DNA of 64,000 nucleotides from contig JAFXAZ010000038.1 in assembly GCA_017521985.1 (NCBI GenBank), positions 30,712 through 94,711 on the forward strand. The letters run 5' to 3'. Below the pieces are notes generated by a model. It was given only the letters and a program-made list of their open reading frames with translations, made no database searches and had not been told where the DNA came from. Source of the DNA: Lachnospiraceae bacterium (GTDB taxonomy: Bacteria > Bacillota > Clostridia > Lachnospirales > Lachnospiraceae). Made by a program: the position numbers and the translations under genes. Numbering within the stretch: position 1 is the stretch's first letter; the number at the start of each line of letters is the position of its first letter. Shown in pieces: positions 7,558 to 15,925 of this stretch.

Positions 7558-8097
7558 TTAGAAACTTGGTGGGGTGCTTATCCACAAAATAGCAGCACCG
7601 GTTTTAGGACCGGCCTCCAGATAATGGGTAGTGTCTGCTTTAAAGTAAAAGGTTTCCCCTTTGCGAACCTTGTAGCGCTTTTTGCCTAAATGAATGTAAA
7701 TGCTTCCGGAAAGGACATAGCCAAATTCTTCCCCATCATGGGGATTGTCCGGATAGGTGGTACCACCGGGCTCTAACGTAAGTCTAATGGGCTCCATCAT
7801 GTTTTTCTGGGCGTTTGGAATAATCCATTCGATTTTGTTGCCCAGCTCAGAGTCATTTTTTTCAAAATAATCCGATTCATGAAATACAATCTGTTCTTCT
7901 TTTTCTGCCTGAAAAAAAGTGCACAGGTCAGAACCAAGGCACTGTAAAATATCAGTCAACGTAGCAATGGAAGGAGAGGTCAGGTCACGTTCCAACTGGG
8001 AAATAAACCCTTTGGAAAGCTCGCTTCGGTCAGCCAGTTCTTCCTGCGTAAGGCCGTTTTTTATTCGTAAGTCTTTGATTTTGGCACCTATATTCAT
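7558..8097 (-). CDS. XRE-family regulator with C-terminal cupin domain, probable regulator of polyamine uptake
   Basis: The 179-residue protein has an N-terminal Cro/CI-type helix-turn-helix (residues 1-60, [20 protein letters not shown]) and a cupin sensor domain (about 110-177, with [13 protein letters not shown] and [13 protein letters not shown]). XRE-cupin proteins of this arrangement (PuuR-like) commonly regulate polyamine or amino acid genes. It is the first gene of the pot operon, so it probably autoregulates. A 40-bp imperfect inverted repeat overlapping the transcription start (8118-8157) is a candidate operator. The ligand is unknown; a polyamine is the contextual guess. Confidence 0.88.
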   Translation of the reverse strand: MNIGAKIKDLRIKNGLTQEELADRSELSKGFISQLERDLTSPSIATLTDILQCLGSDLCTFFQAEKEEQIVFHESDYFEKNDSELGNKIEWIIPNAQKNMMEPIRLTLEPGGTTYPDNPHDGEEFGYVLSGSIYIHLGKKRYKVRKGETFYFKADTTHYLEAGPKTGAAILWISTPPSF

Positions 8098-8117
8098 GAC
8101 GTCACTCCCCTCGATAT

Positions 8118-8157
8118 CTTAAACCAAAAGTTTAATAAAACTAAACAAATATTTAAG
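8118..8157. promoter_or_regulatory. Candidate operator, imperfect inverted repeat at the pot operon start
   Basis: The outer CTTAAA / TTTAAG arms and inner GTTTA / TAAAC-like arms form a 40-bp imperfect dyad. It lies just downstream of the -10 box and covers the predicted transcription start, a usual place for an XRE repressor site. Confidence 0.45.
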
Positions 8158-8161
8158 ATTG

Positions 8162-8189
8162 ATTATATACCTAAAATAGAAAATGTCAA
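8162..8189 (-). promoter_or_regulatory. Promoter of the xre-potABCD-rluA operon
   Basis: On the minus strand, consensus TTGACA (8189-8184) and consensus TATAAT (8167-8162) are 16 nt apart. A promoter this strong suggests the operon is held down by a repressor. Confidence 0.85.
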
Positions 8190-8208
8190 CATAATATCAA
8201 TAAAATGA

Positions 8209-8237
8209 TTAACAAAAATGAAAATATGTGTTATTAT
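8209..8237 (+). promoter_or_regulatory. Promoter of the lactonase-fold gene
   Basis: TTAACA (8209-8214) and TATTAT (8232-8237) are separated by 17 nt, 28 nt upstream of the start codon. It is divergent from the pot promoter. Confidence 0.65.
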
Positions 8238-8265
8238 GTAAAAAACTATTGTATGGAGGCGTATT

Positions 8266-9327
8266 ATGTCATCAGATAAATATGTAGCATATGTTTCCAA
8301 ATATACTATCGGAAACAAACTGGGCATCAAAATTTTTGATGTAGATATGGAAAAAGGTCGTTTTTATCCAAAGGATGAGGTGGAAATTACCAACTCTTCT
8401 TATTTAACAATATCACATAACAGAAAGTATTTATATTCCATTACCGATTTCGGTGTAGAGGCATACAAAATTATGCCGGACGGTCAATTGGAGGTGCTGA
8501 ACGAGGCCAGCATTAATGGTATGAGAGGATGCTACCTTTCTACAGATTATACGGACACCTTCTTGTTTGTGGCAGGATACCATGACGGAAAGGTAACGGT
8601 ACTTAGACTGAACGAGGATGGTTCCATTGCAGGCATTACGGAGGAAATTTTCCACAGAGGTGCCGGCAGTATTGCAGAGCGTAACTTCCGCCCGCATGTA
8701 AACTGTGCCCGCGTAACCAGAGACAATAAATACCTCTGTGTTGCAGACCTTGGTATGGACCATGTGAAGGTGTATAAAATTGACCACAGACGCGGTAAGT
8801 TAAAGCTGGTTGACGTAGTACGCAGCGAGCCGGAATCTGCACCAAGACATATTAAATTCTCTGAAGATGGCCGTTATATGTATGTTGTTCACGAATTAAA
8901 GAACTATATTGACGTGTACCATTATTATGAGATTAAAGACATTCCATACTTTGATAAAATTCAGACCATTTCCACATTGAATGACTATCATTCCGGAAAC
9001 TCTGCAGCCAGTGCACTGAATTTCTCAGAGGATTACCGATACGTTATCAGCACCAATGCGGGAGATAACAGCGTGGTTATTTTTGAACAGGATGAAGAGG
9101 ACGGTTACCTGACCAAGATTCTGTGCCTGCCGATAAACGGCTCCTATCCAAAGGATGCTACCATGTTCCCGGACAACAAGCATTTGGTAAGCTTAAACCA
9201 TGAGTCCAATACCCTTACCTTCCTGACCGTAGATTTGGAAAAAAAGATTATCGTACTCAACGGACCGGAAATTCCATGTGATAAGCCAAATTGTGTGATT
9301 TTCCATAAACTATCTGCGGATGAGTAA
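8266..9327 (+). CDS. Lactonase family beta-propeller protein (YkgB/Pgl type)
   Basis: The 353-residue protein matches the seven-bladed beta-propeller lactonase family, some of whose members hydrolyse 6-phosphogluconolactone. The blades carry repeated stretches such as FSEDGRYMYVVHEL and NFSEDYRYVISTNAGDNSV. The conserved R-PH motif appears as FRPHVNC. No signal peptide is seen, so it is cytoplasmic. A GGAGG ribosome site precedes the ATG, and a strong terminator follows at 9349. The substrate cannot be fixed from sequence, and no pentose-phosphate gene is adjacent. Confidence 0.85.
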   Translation: MSSDKYVAYVSKYTIGNKLGIKIFDVDMEKGRFYPKDEVEITNSSYLTISHNRKYLYSITDFGVEAYKIMPDGQLEVLNEASINGMRGCYLSTDYTDTFLFVAGYHDGKVTVLRLNEDGSIAGITEEIFHRGAGSIAERNFRPHVNCARVTRDNKYLCVADLGMDHVKVYKIDHRRGKLKLVDVVRSEPESAPRHIKFSEDGRYMYVVHELKNYIDVYHYYEIKDIPYFDKIQTISTLNDYHSGNSAASALNFSEDYRYVISTNAGDNSVVIFEQDEEDGYLTKILCLPINGSYPKDATMFPDNKHLVSLNHESNTLTFLTVDLEKKIIVLNGPEIPCDKPNCVIFHKLSADE

Positions 9328-9348
9328 TGATATATACGTGAAATAAGT

Positions 9349-9390
9349 AAAGAGCAGTGCTTTGAAGTAATTCAAAATGCTGCTCTTTTA
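9349..9390. terminator. Bidirectional terminator
   Basis: The stem AAAGAGCAG-GCTTTGAA / TTCAAAATGCTGCTCTTT has one bulge and T-rich flanks on the plus strand and A-rich on the other side. It serves the lactonase gene and the convergent small XRE gene. Confidence 0.8.
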
Positions 9391-9402
9391 TCGTGCAAAA
9401 AA

Positions 9403-9621
9403 TTATAAAGGCTGGTCTAAGTCGGATGGTACATACTGCATAATATCCTGAACCTGACAATTTAAGATTCTACATAAATCATTAATGGTCGTTGTATTCA
9501 TCGGTTTGTTTTTTCTTAATTTATCAATCGTAGCACTGGATATGTGGTAATGGTTAATCAAAGTGTAAGTTGTTTCCTTTGATTGCATTAAGGTGTTCCA
9601 AAAAGGACTATAATCTATCAA
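9403..9621 (-). CDS. Small XRE-family helix-turn-helix regulator
   Basis: The product is a 72-residue Cro/CI-type protein. Its helix-turn-helix spans about residues 14-62, with YTLINHYHISSATIDKLRKN followed by a TTTINDLCRILNC helix. The start is taken as TTG (LIDYSPFWNTL), because this family starts at the (M/F)DYSPFW segment and AGGTAGGA lies just upstream. The open frame extends 22 codons further back without a ribosome site. It sits beside the divergent polysaccharide promoter and could act on it, but this is not shown. Confidence 0.75.
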   Translation of the reverse strand: MIDYSPFWNTLMQSKETTYTLINHYHISSATIDKLRKNKPMNTTTINDLCRILNCQVQDIMQYVPSDLDQPL

Positions 9622-9715
9622 ATCTTTTCCTACCTTCCGAAAATGTACCAAAATAATTTGGCACAAATTCACAAAAAATATCCCCACATTTAGATATTAT
9701 TTTAACATTTTATCA

Positions 9716-9744
9716 TTGACTATAGTCAGAAAAGAAACTATAAT
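9716..9744 (+). promoter_or_regulatory. Main promoter of the polysaccharide operon
   Basis: TTGACT (9716-9721), a 17-nt spacer and consensus TATAAT (9739-9744) form a strong promoter. A GACTATAGTC palindrome at 9718-9727 overlaps the -35 region and is a possible operator. A leader of about 130 nt without a clear terminator runs to the first gene. Confidence 0.75.
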
Positions 9745-9880
9745 TTATCCTAAAAAAAGCCTAAAATTAGTGGGAAATTCAAAGGATGGTGTATAAAAAT
9801 GCGAACAATGGTTGTTTTTTGGCTAATAATATGATATGCTTCTATATAAATAACAAGTAAGGGGAACAAGGGGGTACTTC

Positions 9881-11854
9881 GTGACCGGGGTAATGATGAA
9901 TGTAACAGGCATGGTGGTGCGTGTTAAAAATAAATTTTTCGAAAAGTTGGCAGAGTATACCCTGGATCGTTTGGTTTGGTGCCTGGCAGCTATTGGATTG
10001 TGTTGGTGTGAGGTGCAGAATTATCACGAGTACATTTTCTATCAGAAGATGTACATCATGGTGGGAGTCGGCGCCTTTTATTGTTGGAAGCTGGGATGTT
10101 TTACCAAGGAGAAGCATATTTTTAGTGGTATAGCCACACTGATTGGAGCTGCTTTTACGGCATATGCGGTACATACCAATTTGTATAATACCTATTATTA
10201 TCTTAATTGGCCGATTGGGCTATTGGTGACGGTGACATTAAATCTCTATGTGCTGGTTATTTACGACTGCATTAAGGAGCGGCGGTTTCCTTTTAGCCCT
10301 AACCCGTCTATGGTGTTTATCTTGATGGTCATTGCACAGCAATTCTCTGTGTATGATTATAGACACTATTACTTGTATATGCTGCTGGGACTGCTTCCTT
10401 ATATCATGATGAAGAAGGGAGTCCGAACCAGAAGCTGCATGTTGAACGGCATGATCGACGGTATGTGTATCGGGTTCTTTCTAGTACAGGGGTATGCGTG
10501 GATGCACCGACCGTACAATTACAGTGCGATACGGTATCTTGCATTTTCCAATGATAAAACAACCTCTGCAAGAGTCTATCTCGCATATTTTGCGGTGTGG
10601 ATTACGCGATATGCTCAGATTGCAAGCAAAGAGAATACGATTTGGAATGCACTGGGACGGGTTTTTACCTGGTTTATGGCGACCTTTGTACTGGCGTTGG
10701 TGTACCTCACCGGCAGCCGCAGTACGGTGCTGGCTATCATGGCGATGACCGCTATTGCAGTAGCGGTGCGTTACTACAAGCCAAAGGATGTGTGGTACAA
10801 AAGACTGGGGAAATGTGGCCTGTGGTTGGCAAACTGTATTTGTGTAGGCTTGTTGTCGTTGGCTCTATTTCCGACCGCATATGTTTCTGTAAGATATCTT
10901 CCGGCATACTTTAACGAACCGGATTATTACGATGCTGTTGGGTATAGAATGCTGTCCAAACCAATCCAGAAATGGGGAGAACCGTATGGCTGGGACTTTG
11001 AATACGATGAATTTGCAGTGAAAAAGGACGACGCAAAGGAGAGTGTGCGATACACCACCTTTGAAGAAGCAGTACATTATAATCTGGGAAGAATCATACC
11101 GGGGGCGGAAGATTATTTGACAGAGGTACTGGGAGATGAACTGCTATATAGTGGGTTGAGCAGGGCAGAGTATTACTATGAGCAGGGGATTTATGGTGTA
11201 AAGAAGTATGAAAAGCAGGTTAAGACACTAAAAAGTAACTATGGTCCTGAGGCAGTAGAGGATGGAAAGTCCAACGTGAATACAGAAAAAATTCAGTTGG
11301 ATACAGATAAAAAGGCTGTGAATCTCTATCAGAATTTACTGGAAAAATTATTAGACACGTTAGTCTTAAGGGTAAATGCCAACGAAGAGATAGAAAGATT
11401 GGAAGCCATAGGTCGTGGAGATTCCAGCGAGAATCCTTGGTATAAGGAAGGCGAGTATAAACGAAATGGTGTGGCGTTAAGAAGTGATATTCGGAAGTAT
11501 ACTGTTGGGAAATTGAATATGAATGGACATGTAGCCGGAGAATTTCAGATGTGGTATTCAAAATCGGATATAATACCTCACGCTCACAATATTTTTCTCA
11601 TTTTTGGGTATGATTTTGGGATTCCTACGATGATTCTGATGGAACTATGGTATGTAACAGCGATACTGGTGTGTCTATATAACATAGTAAAATACCATAG
11701 GACAGAATATGTGTACCTGGTGCTGTTAGCTGTGGGGATGATGATTTTTGGATGGTTTGAGAGTGGATTTTACTACAAAACAGGTATATTTACATACATG
11801 ACTTTAGCAACGGTTTATACCGATGTGCTGCATAGAAAGAAAAAAGATAAATAG
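9881..11854 (+). CDS. O-antigen ligase/polymerase-like membrane protein
   Basis: The 657-residue polytopic membrane protein has about ten predicted helices. A large soluble loop (about residues 330-570) precedes the Wzy/WaaL-type motif PHAHNIFLIFGYDFGIP. The periplasmic-type loop carries TGSRS at its entry (about residue 285). In Gram-positive bacteria such proteins polymerise repeat units or attach surface glycans. The start is GTG after GGGGG; an ATG four codons on is possible. It is the first gene of the polysaccharide locus and overlaps nothing downstream. The unusually long loop is specific to this homologue group. Confidence 0.75.
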   Translation: MTGVMMNVTGMVVRVKNKFFEKLAEYTLDRLVWCLAAIGLCWCEVQNYHEYIFYQKMYIMVGVGAFYCWKLGCFTKEKHIFSGIATLIGAAFTAYAVHTNLYNTYYYLNWPIGLLVTVTLNLYVLVIYDCIKERRFPFSPNPSMVFILMVIAQQFSVYDYRHYYLYMLLGLLPYIMMKKGVRTRSCMLNGMIDGMCIGFFLVQGYAWMHRPYNYSAIRYLAFSNDKTTSARVYLAYFAVWITRYAQIASKENTIWNALGRVFTWFMATFVLALVYLTGSRSTVLAIMAMTAIAVAVRYYKPKDVWYKRLGKCGLWLANCICVGLLSLALFPTAYVSVRYLPAYFNEPDYYDAVGYRMLSKPIQKWGEPYGWDFEYDEFAVKKDDAKESVRYTTFEEAVHYNLGRIIPGAEDYLTEVLGDELLYSGLSRAEYYYEQGIYGVKKYEKQVKTLKSNYGPEAVEDGKSNVNTEKIQLDTDKKAVNLYQNLLEKLLDTLVLRVNANEEIERLEAIGRGDSSENPWYKEGEYKRNGVALRSDIRKYTVGKLNMNGHVAGEFQMWYSKSDIIPHAHNIFLIFGYDFGIPTMILMELWYVTAILVCLYNIVKYHRTEYVYLVLLAVGMMIFGWFESGFYYKTGIFTYMTLATVYTDVLHRKKKDK

Positions 11855-11876
11855 AGAATGGGCAAGTGTGACACAG

Positions 11877-12623
11877 ATGGGATATATAGACATTCATGCA
11901 CATATTGTCCCGGGAGTGGATGATGGTTCGAAAGATAACCGTGAAAGTGTAGAGATGCTTCGTCAGGCTTATGCAGCAGGAATCACTACGGTAATCGCGA
12001 CACCCCATTACTCCAAGGGATTTCAAGCATATACAACAGAGGATATTAAGCGATACTGCAGAGCTTTGGAGAAGCATGCACAGAAAAATATTAGTCCGGA
12101 GTTTAAGGTCTATGCCGGACAGGAGATTTTTTATAATGAGCGGTCTTTGGAAATGATTCAAAGCGGTGAGGTAATCGCTTTGGCAGACAGCAACTACATA
12201 TTATTGGAATTTATGCCGGGGATTACTTATTCCTCACTTTTTCAGGCATTGCGTGAGGTGGCAATGACATCCTATTTTCCGGTACTGGCTCATGTGGAGC
12301 GTTATGAGTGCCTTCGTGAGGAGGACACAATGGAAGAGCTGAAGGCATTGGGTGTGATGCTGCAGATGAATTATGCACATATTGCCGGCAAGTGGTATGA
12401 CGCGGACACCAAGTGGTGCCGGAAAATGCTGAAAGAGAATTATATCGATGTGCTGGGGACAGATATGCACAACAGTAAGGACAGAGGTCCTCGGGTAGAT
12501 GCAGCCATGGAATGGATGAGGAAGCATCTGGATGAGGAGTATTTAGAGCAGATTACAACCCTGAATGCACAGGCAATATTAGGATTTGACAATAAAAAGG
12601 AAGAGCAAGATGAACGAGAATAA
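11877..12623 (+). CDS. CpsB/CapC-type tyrosine-protein phosphatase (PHP fold)
   Basis: The 248-residue manganese-dependent phosphatase dephosphorylates the CpsD-type tyrosine kinase and so tunes capsule length. PHP metal-ligand motifs are visible: DIHAHIVPGVDDGS near the start, TPHY, LAHVERY in the middle, and DMHNSKDRGP near the C-terminus. The start chosen is MGYIDIHAH; the frame is open to an upstream ATG that would overlap the previous gene. The end overlaps the next gene by 14 nt. Confidence 0.92.
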   Translation: MGYIDIHAHIVPGVDDGSKDNRESVEMLRQAYAAGITTVIATPHYSKGFQAYTTEDIKRYCRALEKHAQKNISPEFKVYAGQEIFYNERSLEMIQSGEVIALADSNYILLEFMPGITYSSLFQALREVAMTSYFPVLAHVERYECLREEDTMEELKALGVMLQMNYAHIAGKWYDADTKWCRKMLKENYIDVLGTDMHNSKDRGPRVDAAMEWMRKHLDEEYLEQITTLNAQAILGFDNKKEEQDERE

Positions 12624-13386
12624 ATTTTACGAAAATGATGAATTAGAAATTGACTTGATGCAAGTATTTTACGCGGTGAAAAAGCATATGGTGGCAATTA
12701 TGCTGGCAGGCATGATTTGTGGTATTGCAGCGTTGGTAATTACCAAGTTATTTATTACACCTATGTATACCGCGGAGAACAGTATGCTGGTACTGGCTAC
12801 TGAGAAGATATCCACTACGTCAGATTTAGCCTTGGGACAGCAGTTGTCCTATGATTACAATGTATTGATTACCAGCAGACCTGTTTTAGATGAGGTCATC
12901 AAAGAGTTAGAATTGGATATGAGCTATACGGCTTTGAAGAAGTCTATTAGTATTTCGAAACCAAACGATGCTCGTATTCTTGTATTACAGGTAGAGCATG
13001 CAGATCCGCAACTTGCCTATGACATTGTCCGGGCAGTGGCGGATGAATCTTCTAAATTTATAGAAGAAACGATGGAAGTAAAGCGTCCAAAGATTATTGA
13101 TCCGGGGGTAGTACCAACAGAAAAAACGAGTCCAAGCACCACAAAGAACACCCTTATCGGTGCCTTTTTGGGTGCGTTTCTAGTGGGTGGTATTGTAGTA
13201 CTGCAGGCGGTACTTGATGATACTATTAAGTCCGAGGAGGATATAGAGAAATATCTGGGCGTGTCTACCTTGAGCTGTGTTCCGGATCGTAAGGACTATA
13301 TTGACCAACAAAATAAAAAGAAAAAGTTTAAGCTGGCTAAGGTAAAGGCGAATTCTTTAACGAAAAGCAAGCAGGAGGGGAAGTAA
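12610..13386 (+). CDS. Wzz/CpsC-type chain-length determinant and kinase activator
   Basis: The 258-residue protein has an N-terminal Wzz domain (residues 8-25, IDLMQVFYAVKKH). Transmembrane helices at about 30-50 and 175-195 flank an extracellular loop. The pre-TM2 motif reads VVPTEKTSPSTTKNT. In Gram-positive capsules this membrane partner activates the separate cytoplasmic kinase encoded next. The ATG chosen follows AAGGAAGAG and overlaps the phosphatase gene. Confidence 0.9.
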   Translation: MNENKFYENDELEIDLMQVFYAVKKHMVAIMLAGMICGIAALVITKLFITPMYTAENSMLVLATEKISTTSDLALGQQLSYDYNVLITSRPVLDEVIKELELDMSYTALKKSISISKPNDARILVLQVEHADPQLAYDIVRAVADESSKFIEETMEVKRPKIIDPGVVPTEKTSPSTTKNTLIGAFLGAFLVGGIVVLQAVLDDTIKSEEDIEKYLGVSTLSCVPDRKDYIDQQNKKKKFKLAKVKANSLTKSKQEGK

Positions 13387-14076
13387 ATGGAACAGAAGGT
13401 AAAAATGAATGATCCGCGTAAAACGGATTTTATGTATGAGGAAGCTATTAAAACGCTTCGTACCAATATTCAGTTTACAGGAAGAAATGTGAAATGTATT
13501 GTCTTGACCAGTTGTTTTCCGAACGAAGGAAAAAGTGATATTGCGTTTCAGCTTGCTAAGGAAATAGGAAATATCGGTAAAAGGGTTATCTTGGTGGATG
13601 CGGATATTCGTAAATCCACCTTTGCCAGCAGATATCGCATTGGCAGACCGGTAAAGGGTTTATCTCATTATTTGTGTGGCACTTTGGAAGCGGATGGGGT
13701 TTGTTATCAGACCAATTATGATAATGTAGATATTATTTTTGCAGGGTCTATGGTACCCAATCCTTCAGAATTACTGGAGGAACCGGCATTGGAAGAATTA
13801 ATTCAGCACCTAAGAGAGCAATATGACTATATCTTGATTGATACACCGCCCATTGCAGATATGGTGGATGCAGCTATCGTGGCAAAGTGGTGTGACGGAG
13901 CAATCCTGGTAATTGAAGAGCGTCGTGTAAGCTATCGCATTGCACAGAAGGCGAAGAAGAAGATAATGCAGACAGGCTGTAAGTTTTTGGGAGCAGTTCT
14001 AAATAAGGTTGACGTGAAGAAAGAACGTTATTATGGCAGCTATGGCGGTTATTACGGCAGAAGAACAGCAGAGTAA
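13387..14076 (+). CDS. CpsD/CapB-type bacterial tyrosine kinase
   Basis: The 229-residue cytoplasmic BY-kinase works with the CpsC-type partner. The Walker A is FPNEGKSD, a variant of GEGKS(T) common in Clostridia. The Walker A' is VILVDADIRKS and the Walker B is YILIDTPP. A C-terminal tyrosine cluster, YYGSYGGYYG, provides autophosphorylation sites that the PHP phosphatase removes. The gene starts directly after the cpsC-type stop codon. Confidence 0.93.
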   Translation: MEQKVKMNDPRKTDFMYEEAIKTLRTNIQFTGRNVKCIVLTSCFPNEGKSDIAFQLAKEIGNIGKRVILVDADIRKSTFASRYRIGRPVKGLSHYLCGTLEADGVCYQTNYDNVDIIFAGSMVPNPSELLEEPALEELIQHLREQYDYILIDTPPIADMVDAAIVAKWCDGAILVIEERRVSYRIAQKAKKKIMQTGCKFLGAVLNKVDVKKERYYGSYGGYYGRRTAE

Positions 14077-14110
14077 CTTTATGTTTTTGACAAAGGTAAG
14101 GAGGAGCGTA

Positions 14111-14770
14111 GTGGCTCAGGAAAATACACAAAGGATTGACAAGAAGGCGGTAGTGAAGGATCGAAAAGTATATTGGTTTTTTAAGAGGTTGCAGGATATT
14201 GTTTTCTCTGCCATTGGCTTGGTGGTTTTATCTCCGGTATTGCTTCTGATTGCATTACTGGTCTATTTGGATGATCCCAAGGGGAGTCCAATTTTCTCGC
14301 AGAAAAGATGTGGCAGAAAAGGAAAAGAGTTTGATTTCTATAAATTCCGTAGTATGTATGTGGATGCAGAAAGCAAGCTGGAGGAACTACTGGATCAAAA
14401 TGAAATGGAAGGTCCAGCTTTTAAAATAAAGAACGATCCAAGAATTACAAGACTTGGCAGGATTCTAAGAAAAACAGGGCTGGACGAATTGCCACAGCTT
14501 GTAAACATACTAAAGGGTGATATGAGTATCGTAGGACCAAGACCGCCTCTACCACGTGAAGTGGAACAGTACAATGACTATCAAAAGCAGCGTTTGATAG
14601 TGACTCCGGGACTTACCTGTTACTGGCAGATTCAGCCTCATCGTAATGAGCTTACCTTTGATGAGTGGATGGATTTGGATATAAAATACATATATGAGAG
14701 AAGTTTCTGGGTGGATTGGAAGATTATCTTTGCAACTGTGAAGACTGTGTTAGAAGGGCAAGGAGAGTAA
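14111..14770 (+). CDS. Priming phosphoglycosyl transferase (PglC/WbaP family sugar transferase)
   Basis: The 219-residue membrane enzyme transfers a sugar-1-phosphate from a nucleotide sugar to undecaprenyl phosphate, starting repeat-unit synthesis. It has a single N-terminal hydrophobic helix (about residues 27-50). The family motifs GRKGKEFDFYKFRSM, RKTGLDELPQL (catalytic Asp-Glu) and GDMSIVGPRPPLP follow. The start is taken as GTG after AAGGAGGAG. The frame is open back into the kinase gene, but that part has no ribosome site. Which sugar is transferred is not evident. Confidence 0.9.
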   Translation: MAQENTQRIDKKAVVKDRKVYWFFKRLQDIVFSAIGLVVLSPVLLLIALLVYLDDPKGSPIFSQKRCGRKGKEFDFYKFRSMYVDAESKLEELLDQNEMEGPAFKIKNDPRITRLGRILRKTGLDELPQLVNILKGDMSIVGPRPPLPREVEQYNDYQKQRLIVTPGLTCYWQIQPHRNELTFDEWMDLDIKYIYERSFWVDWKIIFATVKTVLEGQGE

Positions 14771-14774
14771 AAAA

Positions 14775-15905
14775 TTGAATGATAAAAAATTGAGAATTGC
14801 CATGTTAGGTCACAAACGAATTCCTTCTCGCGAGGGTGGGGTGGAAATCGTCGTTGAGGAACTCAGCACTCGCATGGTTGAGCAAGGACATATATTAACT
14901 TGCTATAATCGAAAAGGGCATCATATCGGTGGACAGAAATATGACACAGAAAAGCTAAAAGAGTATAAGGGGATAAAGCTGAAATCCGTATGGACATTGG
15001 ATAAAAAAGGGCTCGCTGCGATGACAGCATCTTTCTTTGGGGCAATTTGCTGTGCTTTTGGAAAGTATGATGTGGTTCACTTTCACGCAGAAGGGCCTTG
15101 CGCCATGTTATGGCTTCCGAAGCTTTTTGGTAAAAGGTGTGTGGCGACCATTCACGGTTTGGATCATCAGAGAGCCAAGTGGGGCAAATTTGCCCGTGCA
15201 TATATCATGCTTGGAGAAAAGTGTGCCGCTAAATTTGCGGATGAAATCATTGTGCTTAGTGAAGGTGTGCAGAATTACTTCAAGCAGACCTATGGACGTG
15301 AGACCAGATTTATTCCCAATGGTGTCAATTGTCCGGAAATAAGAGAGGCACAATTGATTCAAAAGCAATTCGGTCTGGAGAAAGACAGTTACATCCTTTT
15401 CCTGGGCAGAGTGGTTCCGGAAAAGGGTTTGAGATATTTAATTGAGGCTTTTAAGCAAATCAAGACAGACAAAAAGCTTGTGATTGCTGGCGGTGCATCG
15501 GATACAGATTCCTTTTTGGAAGAGTTGCAGGCAATAGCAAAGGATGACGAAAGAATCCTTTTCACCGGCTTTGTGCAGGGAAGAATGCTGGAAGAACTTT
15601 ACAGCAATGCCTACATATATACTTTGCCATCAGATTTGGAGGGCATGCCTCTCAGTTTATTAGAAGCAATGAGTTATGGCAACTGCTGCCTGGTGTCTGA
15701 TATTGCAGAGTGTGCAGAAGTGGTAGAGGATAAGGCGATAATTTTCAAGAAGAGTGATGTGGATGATTTGAGGGACAAATTACAGATGATTTGTGACAAG
15801 TCAGCAACGGTTGCATCATATCAAGATGGTGCGGCAGCGTTCATATGCTCCAAATATAATTGGGATGAAGTGGTGAGGAAAACATTTATATATTATAAAA
15901 AATAA
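14775..15905 (+). CDS. GT4-family glycosyltransferase
   Basis: The 376-residue GT-B enzyme has an N-terminal DUF1972-like Rossmann domain (MLGHKRIPSREGGVEIVVEE). Its C-terminal GT4 domain has LFLGRVVPEKGLRYL, the nucleotide-sugar site ending DLEGMPLSLLEAMSYGN, and the ExxxxxxE pair. It starts at TTG after GGAGAG, four nt after the priming transferase. It probably adds the second sugar of the repeat unit, which is an inference from position. Confidence 0.88.
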   Translation: MNDKKLRIAMLGHKRIPSREGGVEIVVEELSTRMVEQGHILTCYNRKGHHIGGQKYDTEKLKEYKGIKLKSVWTLDKKGLAAMTASFFGAICCAFGKYDVVHFHAEGPCAMLWLPKLFGKRCVATIHGLDHQRAKWGKFARAYIMLGEKCAAKFADEIIVLSEGVQNYFKQTYGRETRFIPNGVNCPEIREAQLIQKQFGLEKDSYILFLGRVVPEKGLRYLIEAFKQIKTDKKLVIAGGASDTDSFLEELQAIAKDDERILFTGFVQGRMLEELYSNAYIYTLPSDLEGMPLSLLEAMSYGNCCLVSDIAECAEVVEDKAIIFKKSDVDDLRDKLQMICDKSATVASYQDGAAAFICSKYNWDEVVRKTFIYYKK

Positions 15906-15925
15906 GTACTGCGAGAGGAAAAATA

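Noticed and set aside
9745-9880. Antitermination element or attenuator in the polysaccharide leader
   Set aside because: Only a 5-bp AACAA/TTGTT stem before a T-run is visible, too weak to call.
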